The notes under the pieces were generated by a model. The model did no database searches. It was not told the origin of the DNA and was given only the letters and a program-made list of their open reading frames with translations. From contig NW_019091543.1 of the NCBI RefSeq assembly GCF_001949145.1, forward strand, positions 275,150 to 339,149: a DNA stretch of 64,000 nt, given 5' to 3'. Below are positions 22,472-36,871 of this stretch, piece after piece. The stretch's first letter is position 1, and each line of letters begins with the position of its first letter. A program made the translations under genes and the position numbers. This DNA is from Acanthaster planci. Lineage: Eukaryota; Echinodermata; Asteroidea; Valvatida; Acanthasteridae.

Positions 22472-23696
22472 GGTATTAAATTTGTGCATGTACTGTCCAT
22501 TTGAAGAAACTTGAAGGAATATTCTTTAAACAAATGTAGACTAATCAAAACAGATACCATCACAGTAATATAGTAGTTTCTAATTCTAGTTGCTAGGTTG
22601 CTTTGTAGTTTTTACACAGTGCATTCAATTTACTCATGCTTACCCATGATGTCCTGGTACACACAGGTTTAGTTGGGCTGCACAGTATGTGGTAATAAAC
22701 AATCTCAGGTTACTCAGAGTTGCCCTGACCAGGTCAAGAGGCCATACATTGATCAAATTGAACAATGAATCCAAAGCAAGAGACATCCATGGTCCAAACA
22801 CACATTTCTAAGCTTCCCTTCTTCTGATTTACCACTACTATACATTCAACTATTCTTCTTGAATTATTTACAGTGGTGTCAACTTTCCTTTGAAATGTTC
22901 AGCTAAGCCACTATTTTTTGTACTGTGGGATACTCCCCAAGTAATTGATTTGGCTCAAATTGAATACAGTCACCTTTGCATAAGTTAGCTTCATAGGGGA
23001 AGTTTGATTTGCACAGATGTACCTTTTTACAGATGATATGTTACCTGATGATGCACAATTATAGAAAATTTCAACATCCAAGTTAATTTGTTAGTGTCCA
23101 TACGTGTGTCTGCATGACACGATACCTACATGGCTGCGTACAATTTTTCAAAAATTTAGTTTGGGCATGACTTGCACGTCCGTATGCGATGATGCATGCA
23201 GCAACGTAGCAACATCGGTGGCGCAGATTTCTTCTAAAACAAAATTTATTCACCCCAGATTTAACTCAAAAGCATTGCTACCATATCTGAACAAACAATA
23301 CATCAAGTGTCATGAAAATAAGAAATTTTTGTTTTTAGCTACTAATGGGTGTGCAAAGCAAAACTTCATGCGTACCGATTCCATAACAAGTTGCCTCCAT
23401 ATATGTCACCGTGATATGCGCAGATTTTCTGTTTGCGGAAACTGTTTATTAGTGGAAACCTACCTACTATGTTATGGAAATGGGCCATTGAGCACTAAGA
23501 CCTGATCATTGTGATATATTGTGTAGCAAACCCTTGATGATCCCAAACATTTCCCCCTTGCACACAATACAGGCTGTCTGAGATGCTTTGTTCATTGAGC
23601 TTGTTTGTATGCCAGGAAATCCTGGGGAAACCACAAGAACTAGTACCCAGACGATGAACAAGCATGCCAGCTCACTGTTTATTAGCACACATGATT

Positions 23697-26600
23697 GTAC
23701 ATGTACATGTATATATTTAATCACTTTCGGATGTGGTATTGAAGCTTTTAATAGTCATTTCATTTACATTATATCATGCAATAATATGTTGTCAATTTTC
23801 CCCACATTATGCAGTCTTTAAGAATTACTATTAGCCAAACCTTCCCAAATTGACTTTCCGATCCGGCAGGCTTTTCTCAAGGAGACCGAGAACCTGTGTA
23901 GATATAGACATTATTTATATCAATCTTGCAAGTTCAGTACCAGTGCAAGCCCTTTTCCTCTATTATTACTGTTCCTACAAGAAGGTAGGTTTACAGAAGG
24001 CACAAGTTTGAACCCCTCAAGTTCATGACGCCAATGCATACACCTGCTTTCTGGCAAATTCTGAATGATTTTCAAATTAATTTCCTTGTGCATGAAGCAT
24101 AAATCAGTATTTCAAATGAATTTCCATTGGGTGTTTGATGGCTTCAAAGACAAGACCATTCACTTTAAAGTTTATTAATGAAAAGAATGTGTCAGTTTAT
24201 CATTTCAGTTCTCTGAAAGATGGGAAGGAACAAATAGCTCATGCAAATTGTTAACAGAAAAATGTCTCAACAAAATGTGTTCAGCTTTTTATTTGGGTAC
24301 AAAAGAGTAACAAAGAGCCACTTTAAACATCAAGAATCAAGTGCATTCTTGTGTTGGATGAATCGATGATTACTGCCTTTGATTTTTTCTGTGTTTTTCT
24401 ATCCCTAATTAATGAAGTTGAAAATTTCAATTGACTACCACAAAAGCATCTTTGTATTTTCTTGTATCGTAGAACAAGGCTTTGTAAATGAATCCTTGAA
24501 CATTTTAGGAACAGTGTTTTTTGAAAGCATTCCCAGGCATACATGTATGTTGTTGCAACGACAGTACAGTTGCTAAGCAAGTTCACCAAGCAACCCTGTG
24601 GACCCATGTACTATGTAATATGGTTTATGTTGGGCTTGGCTTGGGTGGTATTTCGGTTTTGTTTTTAATACTGAACAATACCGACTAACAATCCATGAAT
24701 ACCGGAATACTGGCTAATTCGGTATTGAAATATTCGGTATTGAATTTCAATACCGCTGGTATTCTGGCTAATTTGTTCAGAATATTCCCACAACCATCTG
24801 AAGATGAAAGCAGACAATTATATCCACAGCAGTGACTGCATACTTTGTGGTTTCAGTCACTCGCACAGTTTGTATTGTCTCTTTTTTTGTGAGGAGATAA
24901 GACGTAACGTGATACTTCAGCACGCAGCCATCAACCTGCCTGTCAAAAGGTTTTGTTTCCCTATGGCCGGCGTCAAGTTCGCAGTTTTGGAATAGCTTGT
25001 AGGCAGTGCTTCTTGTATTGCTCATTTGCACATGTATACATGTACATGTATCACAGCCCTACAGGTTGGGAATTAAAAATCAGCTGGTTCTCATGTCCGG
25101 ACTGGACTTTATTTTCCGAAGATTTCTATTGGCGGATCAGAAAATGCAAATGCTGCTTGTGCTAGCCTTGTGCTCTCTTAGGGTCTTTTTTGTCCTTTAT
25201 ATACAACATGTACAAGTATTGTGTGAAAATCTATCTAACAGAAGCCAGGAATGTGTGTTATAACCTATAAAATGATTCCATAAATCTGCATCTGTTCGAC
25301 ATCCACGGCAATCAATGATCTTTTTTATTGTTCTCACATTTGCTCCACCACAAGAGAAGCAAAAACCCAATTCCTCACTTGTCACTGCTTGTATTTCAGT
25401 TTTTCCGGAATAAAATTAGGACAACGTGGTTGATCAAAAAGATCATTCGCTTATAATTAATCCAATACCTTGTGATGTGTTTAGAATAATAAACTTCACT
25501 GTCATAGGACAACATGTTTAATGTGCATGTGAAATTTAAATGAATTCAACAATCACACGAGAGAAGTTGTGGAATTAAGTCATCTGGTACAAACACTTTG
25601 ACTTAAACCTTAAATGAGTTAGACTCCATCTGATTTGCACTGGAGGCCAACCAAATGTGCACAAAATGTACACAGTCTGCCTAATTATCCCCAAATGATC
25701 TTTTTATAAATCTGAGGGTGCAAATTATGTTTAAGTGAGCAAAGGCCCTTTTCTAGAAGTTTTGAAAAATGACACAAGGAGTTGCATTTTAATTCATTTT
25801 TGGGAAGAATATTAGGAAATGTAATAGGAATTGTTGTTTGTATATGAATAATGTCACAGAAAAATGGTGAAATAATGCAATTGAACAGACAATGTTCATG
25901 AACCTGTGTTTGTATTTTTTTCCAAGGCCATTAATTTCATCTACCACTGGAGCCTGGGCATGTGTCTGTTCCAGAAAATCGCTGGTCTTGTGTGGTCTTA
26001 TATCTTTAGCATTGCAATAATTTTCTTTTTGCCATATTTAAAGGCAGGTTTTTCTCCAAAACACCAAACCCTCCAAAACATTACTAGAAGTGCATAAGAG
26101 ATCAAATGGCAAGTTACATCCCCTAGTAAATTACATATGTTAAAGTGATCTTAAAATGTTCAGATTGACATGCCATTTGCAGAACCGTCCTGGGGAAATT
26201 GCTCACTGTGATCCATGAGGTGGGAAAAATGTGCAAACCCTGAGCCATTTAGACAATTGTATCACTTCCTGGAGATGACAAAGGAGCAGCTCAAGCTTAA
26301 ATCATCTTTTAACAAAAACGTTGGAACTGTTTTGCTCGACCATGGGTCAACCGTTTGTTGGTACATGTACATGTACATATATCTTCTGGTCAGTCTGAGT
26401 GTGGATTATTGTGTTCATAGTCAATAGTACTTGCTTATTACACATATGATGAAACACAGGTCCATGATACATTGCATTTTTCAAGTATCAGTTCTGATAC
26501 ATGTAACTGTACTGTTGATTCTTGATGTATCAGTTTCATTAAATACTGAATTCTTCGTGCTGATAATTCTGCATCAGGAGATTTTACAATGTACATGTAC

Positions 26601-27960
26601 GTGTACAATTACACCTATACATGTACATGTAAACATTGTGTGCATTGTTTTTTCTGAGTAGTACACTGCATGGCTTGTACCTGTCACCACTAGGATGGGA
26701 CAGGAAATGTAGGAGACAGACTGTGGTAATGGTTCTGTTGACTCTTTGATAGTAAAATTTAGCTTAGATAATAGCCCCTTTGTCTAGTAATAATTTACTG
26801 ATGATACCTGATAAGCTGCAGTGTAGATGTGACCTGTTGGTTCTGCCATCCACTGATGCTTTTCTCTCCAGACTGATGCCTTTTAATCAATGAGTTCACC
26901 CCTTAATTTGTTGTTCTTAAATATAATCTTGATAATTAAATACGCAATTCATTCTAGGCTCTTGAAGAGTGGCTCCATACACGTATGCAGTGCTAATGGC
27001 AACTGGCAGGTGCCACTGCACATGAACAGTAATAGACTAAGGTTACTGGATTCATATGTACATGTATGTACTGGTATGCAGGCTTCTCTGTCTTATTTTC
27101 AGGCTCTGGACAAGAACCTGACTTGCATCCCTGTAAGTTACATGTACATGATTTGGCTTGTTTGGGATTAACAAACCGGGTACCATGATTTTCCTGTAGA
27201 ATGACAAAATTAAACCCAGGGACACACCATAAACTGATCTCCCTTTCAACTTTCTGCAGTAGTTATGTCAAACTAACAGGCTGAAAGTGGTCACTGAAGA
27301 TTTCAGTACAGGGATGTTTAAGTCTAATAGGAGCAGTTCCTTTATTGTACATCATGTGGTTGCACTGTTGCAACAAACAGTACAGGTTCCTGTATCACAA
27401 ATTGGTGGCAGGTGTCACTTATCAGTGAAAATGTTGATGTACATGTACAGTAGAAGTGGAGGAAATTCAGTCAGCACTGATAAAACTAGGACGCAACGTA
27501 GTTGTATATATGCATCATCTCCAAATACTGGTGGAAAATCAAAGTAGAAAATATTAGATTTCTGTTCCACAAATGTACTAATATAAATGTGGCATAAACT
27601 GTACTGTGGTAGCTGTCAATTCATTGCAATGTTAGTGTGTGAAAAATGATGCCAAGTCACTGCGTCATGTCCTGTGGAGGCCATAGGTGATTTGCACAGC
27701 ATTGGCAATGCATGACATTTTGCCAGTCTCACACACTAAATGAACTTTCTGTAGCAGATATAAAAGTCCAAGTGGGAATGCGTGGCTGTTGAAGAAATAG
27801 TCGAGTGGGAACACTGTTATACTCGCAAAATACATGCTACTTTTTGTGTGATTCACTGTTGTCCCTCTTTTGTTGAAAATGGTTTCCGGAGGAGACTGCA
27901 TGTACATGTATGTATTTATATAAAGTACACGTGTACCAGTACATTGTACATGTACAAGGG
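23697..27960. repeat. Region rich in TACATGTACATGTA tracts
   Basis: Self-complementary TACATGTA runs recur at about 23697, 25024, 26361, 26590, 26618, 27056, 27440, 27898 and 27944. Similar runs occur elsewhere (18323, 30457, 34367, 42548, 47690). They are short, non-tandem over distance, and sit in otherwise non-coding intron DNA. Confidence 0.6.
24637..24774 (+). repeat. AATACCG palindromic repeat, copy 2
   Basis: Second copy of the 18913-19024 repeat in the same orientation, extended at its 3' side by additional CGGTATT/AATACCG alternations. The extra units suggest expansion by slippage. Confidence 0.65.
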
Positions 27961-28814
27961 TCTGTACGCACTAATGGGTGTAATAGGTGTGACAAAAACC
28001 CCTAGAAATGAATGTATTTTGTCCCCAGTGTTTTTCGGTATGTGACCTATTTACCCATCAGAGGATATGTCAGTTGAATTTAAAGATAATTCTTGTTTAT
28101 TTCTTGTGTTATAAGAGAGCAACTGTCTTAAAAGAAATTTATATTTGTAACATGGGCAGACATTTACAATTATCTTTATAACATAGATGGACACTCAACA
28201 ATTTTTCTGGGTTTCTCTGGCTCGAAGTTCGCTATATTGAAGAGTTGGATTTTTAAAAATTTTTTGTAGGCACTTCCTGGCAGCTAAAGCTGCAGGTTCA
28301 GAATTTGCAGAGTCACTATTCAGATTCACCATTGTTACCCTCCAAAATAAAGAAACAAAATCACAGACACAATTATTACAAAACAAATTAAAGTTATACA
28401 TGTGTACACAAACATATTTATCTGTTGGCAAAACTAAAAAAAGGGCATGCAACTCTGCTGCGGATCAGCAAATTTCCGCTTTTTAAAAAATTAGACCACA
28501 AAAGATTCCACTTTAGGCTTTGTCAGCACTTTCGCCGCTTGCGCCTCGGATTGCGGCGTGGCCGAAGCGCTGAGGCTACACAGCCGCTAGGCAGAAACCC
28601 ATACAATCGTGCCTCCACATGGAAAAAAAGGATAGAAATTGTTGTCTGGTTCTGTGCTGGTTTGTGAAAGGAAACCGTAAATTAGCTGGACAACCGACTT
28701 TGTTCTGTTTGTGATTATCATAGCGCTCTCCATCATTTGCTGGCAGATAGTCTGGTTCCGTATCTTTTTCTCTATCAACGTGCACGTTGTGAGTCAGGAT
28801 ACAGACTGCACATG

Positions 28815-28968
28815 CTGCTGCCCCCTCTAGCGACAGGTTAAAATTTCTGAAAATAAATTTTGAATAGATGTCTGTTGCAAAGTTTGTCCGAATCGCCTGA
28901 AAATTGATGTGGATGATGACCTTTACCCAGTTAACACGTGTGAAATTTGGGGCTGATGACACCATCAT
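28815..28968 (-). repeat. Dispersed repeat F, copy 1 (inverted)
   Basis: The reverse complement of this segment matches 31444-31591. Shared text includes ACATCAATTTTCAGGCGATT, CGGACAAACTT and AACCTGTCGCTAGAGGG. The frame 28576-28968 minus overlaps it and is therefore not a gene. Confidence 0.7.
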
Positions 28969-30539
28969 CCAGGCAGTTAAAATAAAAAGTACTTTTATTC
29001 TTCAAAATTCGGTAAAAAATCAACCTTGATAAGTATAAGCACGAAATGCCCATGAGATGATAGCTATAACATCAGATTCCATTGCACCAATACATAACTT
29101 GCTTACCTGTTCACACAGATGAGGCGCGGTCAACAACAACACACCTTACAATGTTTGCTTACTCGAAATGTTTGCAACAACCTCAAACAAAAAAGGTTTG
29201 CTATTATCTAAGTGAGGCATTTTTATGGCAAAGTGTGGAGAAGGCACATACAATAGCTGTCCAAACGGTGTTATATTACTTCAAAGACGACAATCTCTTT
29301 AAGTTTTGCCGCTTTCGATGAAATGAGTCTCCACCAGTTTTACATGAATACGATTGGAATTCACAGAGTCTGATTGGTTTGTGTGACCGTGTCTAAGTAT
29401 AAAAAATCGGATTGTGCCATCAGGGTCACAGTACCTGTAAATGTATACATGTAACAGTGCAATGAACACCGTTGAAATCACCGCAGTTCTACCTAGGCTT
29501 ATGTACATTGTAAAACAGGCTGAGAAAAAAAAAATTGTTTGGTTGCCAATGGCTCCTGATGGGAGAAAAATCTAGGTGCCCTGCAGCACTTTTACGAAGG
29601 TTTGGTAATCACGTGCGCAGAATGTTCATGAACGCACGTACACACCATGTAGTATAAATACCTTGTGTTTACATCATCCATGCTGTTGAATCATGACCCG
29701 CTGCCACACGCAGCCACAAAACGAGCATGTACATGAGCCCCGATGAGGTCAATCCACGAAATCAGGTTTCACTTACATTGCAGCAAAAAAATGAAGCCCA
29801 AGCCGTGGTTTATAAAACGGCCCCGGTGTCCATATACAGTGCATCAACAATGTATGTTTTGATCTGGAACAAACCAACACGTGCGTGTGATCGCGACACG
29901 TGTACTGTTCAGTGCACACGCGTAAGCTTCAAATAAACGATGCGACTTGTGCTGCCATTTCTACCTATCTGGAACGAATTTTGAGTACATAATTTTTTTT
30001 TTATTTTTCAGGATACTCAAAATTGTTCAAGTACATTTTGTATATAGTTTTAAGCTATCTTAAGTCGCAAATGGCGACTGGATGGTGAAAATATGATCGC
30101 ATTTGCAACTGATTTAGGCGCTATTTAATATGTTGGGCTTAAGCACCCGATCTGAGAAGACGGATCAGCAGGAATTTGAGGCATCTTGTATTCACTGGGA
30201 AGGTACCGAATCAGGGAACTGGGTTATTGCAGTGCGGTCCTGTGATTGGATGAAGGTTCTTCTTGTTCAAGCGACTGGAGATCAGCCAGGTGTCCATTAT
30301 TTGGAGGAAAAACCAACTCTCTGGATATTTTTCCGACAACAGATATCCCAAACCTGTGCGGCGACAATGTTCATTCGATCAACATCGAGTTGCCGCCGTG
30401 AAAATGCCATATTTAAATCAATCGTGATTCGAAAAGCTTGCATTTCAACTTTGGATTGTACATGTACATGTATCGAGATTAATTGATCAATAAACCCGTA
30501 GCGTATGACACCAGGGAGACAATGGCTCGGTCAAGTATT

Positions 30540-32319
30540 TCCTTTTCACGATATCTGCAAGATTTGAACCCAACAGGATATCTTCTTCAGGAGATATAGG
30601 GCCTTAAATGTTACACCATCAATGTCACGTGACTTGTCTCCTGATTATCACATAAGGTCAGTGTACCTCTAAAACACTCCCTTTTCAAGATATCTGCAAG
30701 ATTGAACCCAATCAGACATGTACTTCAGGAGATATGTGGTCTTAAAGAGTGCACCTTTAATGTCACTTGACTTGTCTCCTGATGAAGTCATGATCACATG
30801 AGGTCAAAATTCCTCTAAAGCACTCCCTCTTCAAGATGTCTGCAAGATTTGAACCAAATTGGATATACACTTTAGGAGATATAGTACTTTACATGAGGCA
30901 CCATTTAATGTCACGTGACTCGTCTGCTGATGGTATCATCACCTGAAGTCAATTTCCGTTTGTAATCCTTCCCTTCCTAACTGCCTGCAAGGTTTCAACC
31001 CAATACGACATGTACAATACAATGTACAATACAAAACATTATACTTATCACGGAAAAGGCACAGATTAGATATCTTAATTATTTGTCCCTTTTGGCGTTC
31101 CATACAATGGGATCTGCTCTTGGCAGCACATGGTCAGCATTTTGCCAAGCCCTGTGCACTGTGCGCTGTCTATGTTGGAGGCAGATATTGGGCATCCACG
31201 CACACACACAAGCATATGCACAGCATGCTAACGGGATTTTCAAGTTGGCAATTTATATTTTAGGGGGTTTTTGTCGGCTGCACTTCACGTATGTGAAAAC
31301 GTACACCAGTTATACACTTCATGCAGCTGACTCCAATGTTTAAGCTGTCATCTTGTGCACAATTCACGCTTATATCCCTTCTGGTTGATTTTTTACCAAA
31401 TTTTGAAGAATAAAAGAAGTTTTTATTGTAACGTCCGGTCCGATGATGTCATCATCACCAAACTTCACACACGTGTTGACTAGATAAAGATGGTCATCTA
31501 CATCAATTTTCAGGCGATTCGGACAAACTTCGCCACAGACATCCATTCGAAGTCATTTTTCAGAATTTCTAACCTGTCGCTAGAGGGCGCTCGACAATTA
31601 GGTGATGGCATCAGTAGATATTTTGAAAAATACTATACCGCAGCAGACTAACACTGTTGAAAACAACTCGATACCTATAACCACTTTTAAACAATAAGAC
31701 CACTTCCGGTTTTGACCAGAAGGAAGGGTCACATGATTTGGCCCACACAAGATGAATTGAAGACCAGATTTTATCCTGGCACTTGCTGCAAACAGAATGT
31801 TGCAGGAGGCCAGGGTCGATTTTATATGGATTTTTATAAATTTAACAGAATATTTAAATATTCAAAATTTAATAATAAATCACTTGATGACATCAACATG
31901 ACGTAAATAATTCAGAATTGTCTTTGTTTTATAGTTAGTACTTGCTGCAAGTTTGATGACGATCAACGATTACCAAGGTACGAAAATAGTGCCTCAAAAA
32001 CGTGTACGAATTCAATGGGCTAAAATAAATATATAAAAATCAATAATGAATCACTTGATGACGTCATCATGATGTAATGTTTGTAGGATCATCTATGCAT
32101 AAGGGTTCGTCATTGGTATAAGTTTGATGATAATCCAAAAGTTGCAAAAGCACTAAAGTCACCGTTAGAAAAATGTGCACAAAATAAACAGGTTTTTGAG
32201 CAGAAGAAAAGGAAGAAGCAAAAAAAAGGACAAAAAGAATGCCTTTCACGCAAAATTGCGAAAAAGCCAAAAAACAGAACAAAAATGAATGCCTTTTTTT
32301 GCAAAATTTTGAAAAAGCC
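30540..32319 (+). mobile_element. Palindrome-rich dispersed family, copy B
   Basis: The order is 147-bp-type units (30540-31010; GGAGATAT markers at 30590, 30728 and 30875), a middle part that includes repeat F (31444-31591), palindromes at 31885 (imperfect) and 32056 (TGATGACGTCATCA), and a purine-rich tail ending GCGAAAAAGCC at 32268, with a second GAAAAAGCC at 32319. The left GGCTTTTT end was not found, so this copy may be truncated or diverged there. It has no coding potential. Confidence 0.65.
31444..31591 (+). repeat. Dispersed repeat F, copy 2
   Basis: Matches the reverse complement of 28815-28968. The 3' end reads CGCTAGAGGGCGCTC here and CGCTAGAGGGGGCAG in the other copy; both hold an AGGGxGC core resembling part of a CTCF site. 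In this copy it is embedded in the palindrome-rich element. Confidence 0.65.
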
Positions 32320-34939
32320 AAAATTCATAACCGTACAATTCAAACAAATTCATGTATTACAATTCGATAATGATAATCAGCTGTATCACAATGTTTTCAG
32401 GCATAACAAGCTGCAACAAGCCATAAGCATACAAATGTGTGTTTTAGAGACAAACTTTTTCCGAAGTAATGTGAACGTGTTGTCTGCCAAGATGATTGTC
32501 AGGGTTGTGGTAGTGATTGCACAAATCTTGAGTAGAGATAAATGGTCCATAATACGGAGTTCAAAATTATCCTTGTCAGAAAATCACTCAGGGCTTGTTT
32601 TCGTTTTTTTTAATAGGTTGCTGATCATAAAGAACAAGTTGGCTGTAATTCAACTGCATTTAAATGCAAATTTAACAATTACAATCAAATGAAAGTGAAT
32701 ATCACCAAGTTACACAAAAATTGAACACTAAACCATCTTTTCTTTGTCAAGAACAAAGAGCACAATACAGTCGCTTTACGACAAACTACAACAAAGACTC
32801 AAGATCTTGACCATGGTCATGCGATTTATTGTTGAAGTTTAAACTTCATTGTTCAGTCACCTGCACTTGCGCAAGATTTCGCGTCCATTAGTGTCAATTG
32901 CTTTTTTACAGTTGTGCCATTCCATCTCTTGCAGACATTGTGGAACCTGAATAACGCGGAAAAGGGGCTAGCTTGTACGGCTTTTCGATGTGCAATTAGG
33001 TTTTATGAACGTAATGTATTCATTAAAAAGATTCTCTATTAAATTCGTACTTGTGAGCTGAGGGTATTATGGTTTACCAGACATTTGCTTTATCTTTTCC
33101 AAAGACACATATAAACTGTTCAGGCCATTTGCCGATGTTGAAGTTTGACACGAACAAGTGCGTGCCTGATTTCTGGATGGCACAAGAAAGTAGGCCCAAA
33201 TATCAGACTGAATTTAAGCACAGGGTGTTCTTTTATAGTTTCAAAGAAAGACTTTTTTTTTCGATAATGGGGATTGAAAAACAGCCAATTTCCAAACACA
33301 AGCAGTGGTGTTTTGTGGTCCAAACAAAACAAATAAAACCAAATAGCTGCTGGATCCACAGTACATGACATCCGGGGAGCGACTGTCAGGAAAAGTTCTC
33401 TGTATGTCAGGTGAACTCCTAAAGAATGAAATGAGTTTCAAAATACATGTTGCAATATGTATAATATATAAACCAATAATACAAAGCCATGTCATAAGAG
33501 AAAGTCATCTTAGGGTTAGATATTAAAGTTTTATCTGAATTGAAGAGCCTGGTTCTTGCTCAATTACCTATCTGCGCAGGGGAAGGCAATCGTCTCCTAG
33601 AGGGGATTGAACAGTTTTCAGCCTAGTCTTGAGCTCAGGACAAAATGGTGTGTTGTTAATTTTCCTCGCCTAATTAATGGAAATCCTCGTCGTTCGTATA
33701 ATGAACTAGAAATAAGCACTATTAAGATAACACTGCGGTCATACCATAGCTAGTAATACATTTACGGAGGTATGTTTACTAATTTTAATCACTCCTTCCA
33801 AATGGACTCTTCGATGGTTTGTCTTATCCTAGTTGACTACACAAATTTGAATGAGTACGACAGAGCCCTCGTGTGGGACAATTCTACAAAGAATTCCAGG
33901 AACTGAAACATGAGAAAATTAAAGAGATGACTTTTTATTTGATGATGTTGCTATCAACCCTACGTCATATTAAAAGAATCCACTTTTCGCACCCAGGCCT
34001 CGCATGTATTTCTGTTTGCCATACTGACACAATAACGTAAGATGCAAGTGATGATTTTTCTAAATTTCTTACCTGGTCAATCCTTTCTCTAAGTCTTGCT
34101 TCAACAGAAAAACTAGGGCAAAGAAGAAACTTAAGGAATATGCAGTTAAACCAGTTTGGGGACAAAGTCATTTAGAACGAAGAAACCATTCATGTACGTG
34201 CATCTGTTGAAAAACCCACGGATGACAATGACACAAAACCGCGGTCGACATGTACGGAGAAAGGGCGAGCGACAACAGCGAAGAAACCTTGGGTAACCTT
34301 GGGTGACACCGACAAAGAAACCATGTGTGAAAATTTGTATCTTGTGCATTTACTTCCACCCAACATATGTACATGTATGTGAAAATGGTATGAAGACAAA
34401 TATTCATCTTTACAGGCATATATGCAAGACTAATTTTTTATGCCTTACAAATTGGTTCAGCTGCATTAAAATGGCTGGTGGTTGCATGGAAATTGTGCAG
34501 TTGGAAACTGTTTAAATCTACCAAGCAATCTGAATTTGAAAAGGTCTGATAATGGCTACTGATAATTGAACATCTCCCCTTAATACCGGTACCTAGAAAG
34601 CCTCAGTACAGAAGTGTCTAATTGTAAACAGATCTGACTTTTCATGAGTGCCCAAAATGGTAAGATTTGTTTTGCCCATTTTTTTTTTTGTAGGACTACA
34701 TGTTGAAATTTATGCACATTAAACAACTTTTCAGAGTTGCCGCTGAGTAACCCTCTTTGTGTTTTCCTCACATGGGCATTTACATTTTAATATGCATTCC
34801 TCCCAAAGTGACCACTCTCCGCACGTTTCCCTCGCATGGATATGCAACATGTATCATTATACATGTAGTACGCATGAAAGACTTAAATTGCTTAAGCCTT
34901 AACCACTACCAGCCAGGGACTCCAAAATCGGAGCCGTAT

Positions 34940-35005
34940 GGTTTATATGTGTGGCCCGGGTCTCGGAACTCGGACAAAGGAAACAGGGCCCTGTAACAAA
35001 AGACC
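34940..35005 (-). repeat. Gap-edge repeat, copy 1
   Basis: The reverse complement of this segment, directly left of the N run, resembles 48031-48104: both contain GGTCTTTTGT, a GGCCC core and CTTTTGTCCGA or CTTTGTCCGA. The assembly gap thus begins inside or beside a repeat. Confidence 0.45.
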
Positions 35006-35398
35006 NNNNNNNNNNNNNNNNNNNNNNNNNNNNNNNNNNNNNNNNNNNNNNNNNNNNNNNNNNNNNNNNNNNNNNNNNNNNNNNNNNNNNNNNNNNNNNN
35101 NNNNNNNNNNNNNNNNNNNNNNNNNNNNNNNNNNNNNNNNNNNNNNNNNNNNNNNNNNNNNNNNNNNNNNNNNNNNNNNNNNNNNNNNNNNNNNNNNNNN
35201 NNNNNNNNNNNNNNNNNNNNNNNNNNNNNNNNNNNNNNNNNNNNNNNNNNNNNNNNNNNNNNNNNNNNNNNNNNNNNNNNNNNNNNNNNNNNNNNNNNNN
35301 NNNNNNNNNNNNNNNNNNNNNNNNNNNNNNNNNNNNNNNNNNNNNNNNNNNNNNNNNNNNNNNNNNNNNNNNNNNNNNNNNNNNNNNNNNNNNNNNNN
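35006..35398. other. Assembly gap (393 N)
   Basis: A run of 393 undetermined bases inside laminin intron 1. Open frames that pass through it are artefacts. The true gap length may differ from the N count. Confidence 0.95.
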
Positions 35399-36240
35399 AA
35401 TATTAAAATAAACTTTATACTCAACGAACCTTGCAGTCTTTCTAGGGATACTTGTGAATCTCCCACCCCAAGCTCCGTTCCGTCTGTTACCAAGCACCTT
35501 ACTATTTCTGCTTTAGCCATAGTGTAGCACAATGATCAAAGTGGTCAACTCAAATATCACCCTAGTGGCCATGGACATTCTTTGGTCATATGCTACGAAC
35601 CTAGTCTGGATTTAGGAATAATCTATTGCTTAGTAAAGCACAGGACCTGCGACGTAGAGGGAGAAGCGCACGAAACAAGAAAAATAATCAGAAGAAATCT
35701 TGGTTATTTCAATCAATGAAAAGAGATTGTGCAGGGTGTTACCCCTCCTGGCAGTCAGGTTTCGTAAAATTTGTGATTTTAAGCATGTTAACCTTGCCAC
35801 TAAATTAGGGCTTAAAGTGTGGTACAACCTTTTTCTCCAATTTAATATTTCTTACTCGGTTGAGTGAATCGAATCTAAAATGCTTTCTGTTGTTACCCCC
35901 CTTAACTTTTGTCTATAATTGGCAAACTCGCCTGAGATTTATAAAAAATTTAAAATTGAGTATCAAATTTAGCATCTTCATTTGGTGGTGCATGGGTTTC
36001 TTTCAGATGGCAGGCAATTAAGATTCCTTCAATATCTGCCGCTCAGAAGCTTCTGGCATTGGTTTTCCTTTCTCCCTGATTTGGAAGATACCAAACGGGC
36101 CAGATTGCAAGAAACAGGGATGTGATTGGAGAATCGGGAAAACTCCTGAAAATGCAAGCACGAAGCCAGTACGGTGTGGGGTCTGGGTCCCACTTAAGGA
36201 CCCTGGAAAATCATAAAGTGCATTCTAAAGGCCACTTCAT

Positions 36241-36306
36241 ACTCGCTGCATAATCACTGTATATTCGCTGCGTAATCACTGTATACTCACTGGGTATTCA
36301 CTGTGT
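36241..36306 (+). repeat. Three 22-bp tandem units
   Basis: Three consecutive 22-base units of the form AxTCxCTGCxTAATCACTGTAT occupy 36241-36262, 36263-36284 and 36285-36306. The first two differ at three positions and the third is more diverged. Confidence 0.75.
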
Positions 36307-36871
36307 ACGCAGCGCAAAGGTCTATTTTGATGTGTCTGCACTGCGTGAACAGAAGCGCAGTGCATAACTATACGCACACGCAGCCGAGACTTCAGAAAAC
36401 ATGAAAGTATGAACATCAAATGCGGCGTTCACATTACGCGCTGTGTGTGTGCAAACGCAATGAACCTGAACACTGCGGTGTGTGTATGTATGATGCAGCT
36501 GGGCTCGAAACGCACGCCAGGTTTCTCATTTTATTCACATGAAATGCACACGAAATATAGCGCTGCAGCCAAACCACCGAACCAAACCGAAAGTCGTCGA
36601 ACATGGTACTTTCAAATCGAACTGGTCAGTTGGGATGTTCAGCTTTAATATGGCATGGCATTGATAGCACACGGAATGCGCTCAAGAAAACGTGATAAAA
36701 AAGTAAACTTACGATGGTTGTAAAAAGCATGCGGTGAGATTTTTCTAATAATCAACCAAAAACATGCAACGTACGTCGTTTCCACTGCACAACAATTCTA
36801 AATTCTCACTACATCCAATTGTGCTTATGTGTATTCAGATTTAGCATCATGTTTGCAAATTTTCAATAGCC

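Noticed and set aside
23104-23505. 133-codon plus frame in laminin intron 1
   Set aside because: No recognisable domain, no splice or promoter context, and amino-acid text looks like random translation of AT-rich DNA.
28576-28968. 130-codon minus frame
   Set aside because: It overlaps dispersed repeat F, which has another copy at 31444-31591 without this frame.
34906-35532. Long minus and plus open frames spanning the N run
   Set aside because: They are open only because undetermined bases produce no stop codons.
36241-36306. CRISPR-like array
   Set aside because: Three adjacent 22-base units without spacers in an animal intron are a small tandem repeat.
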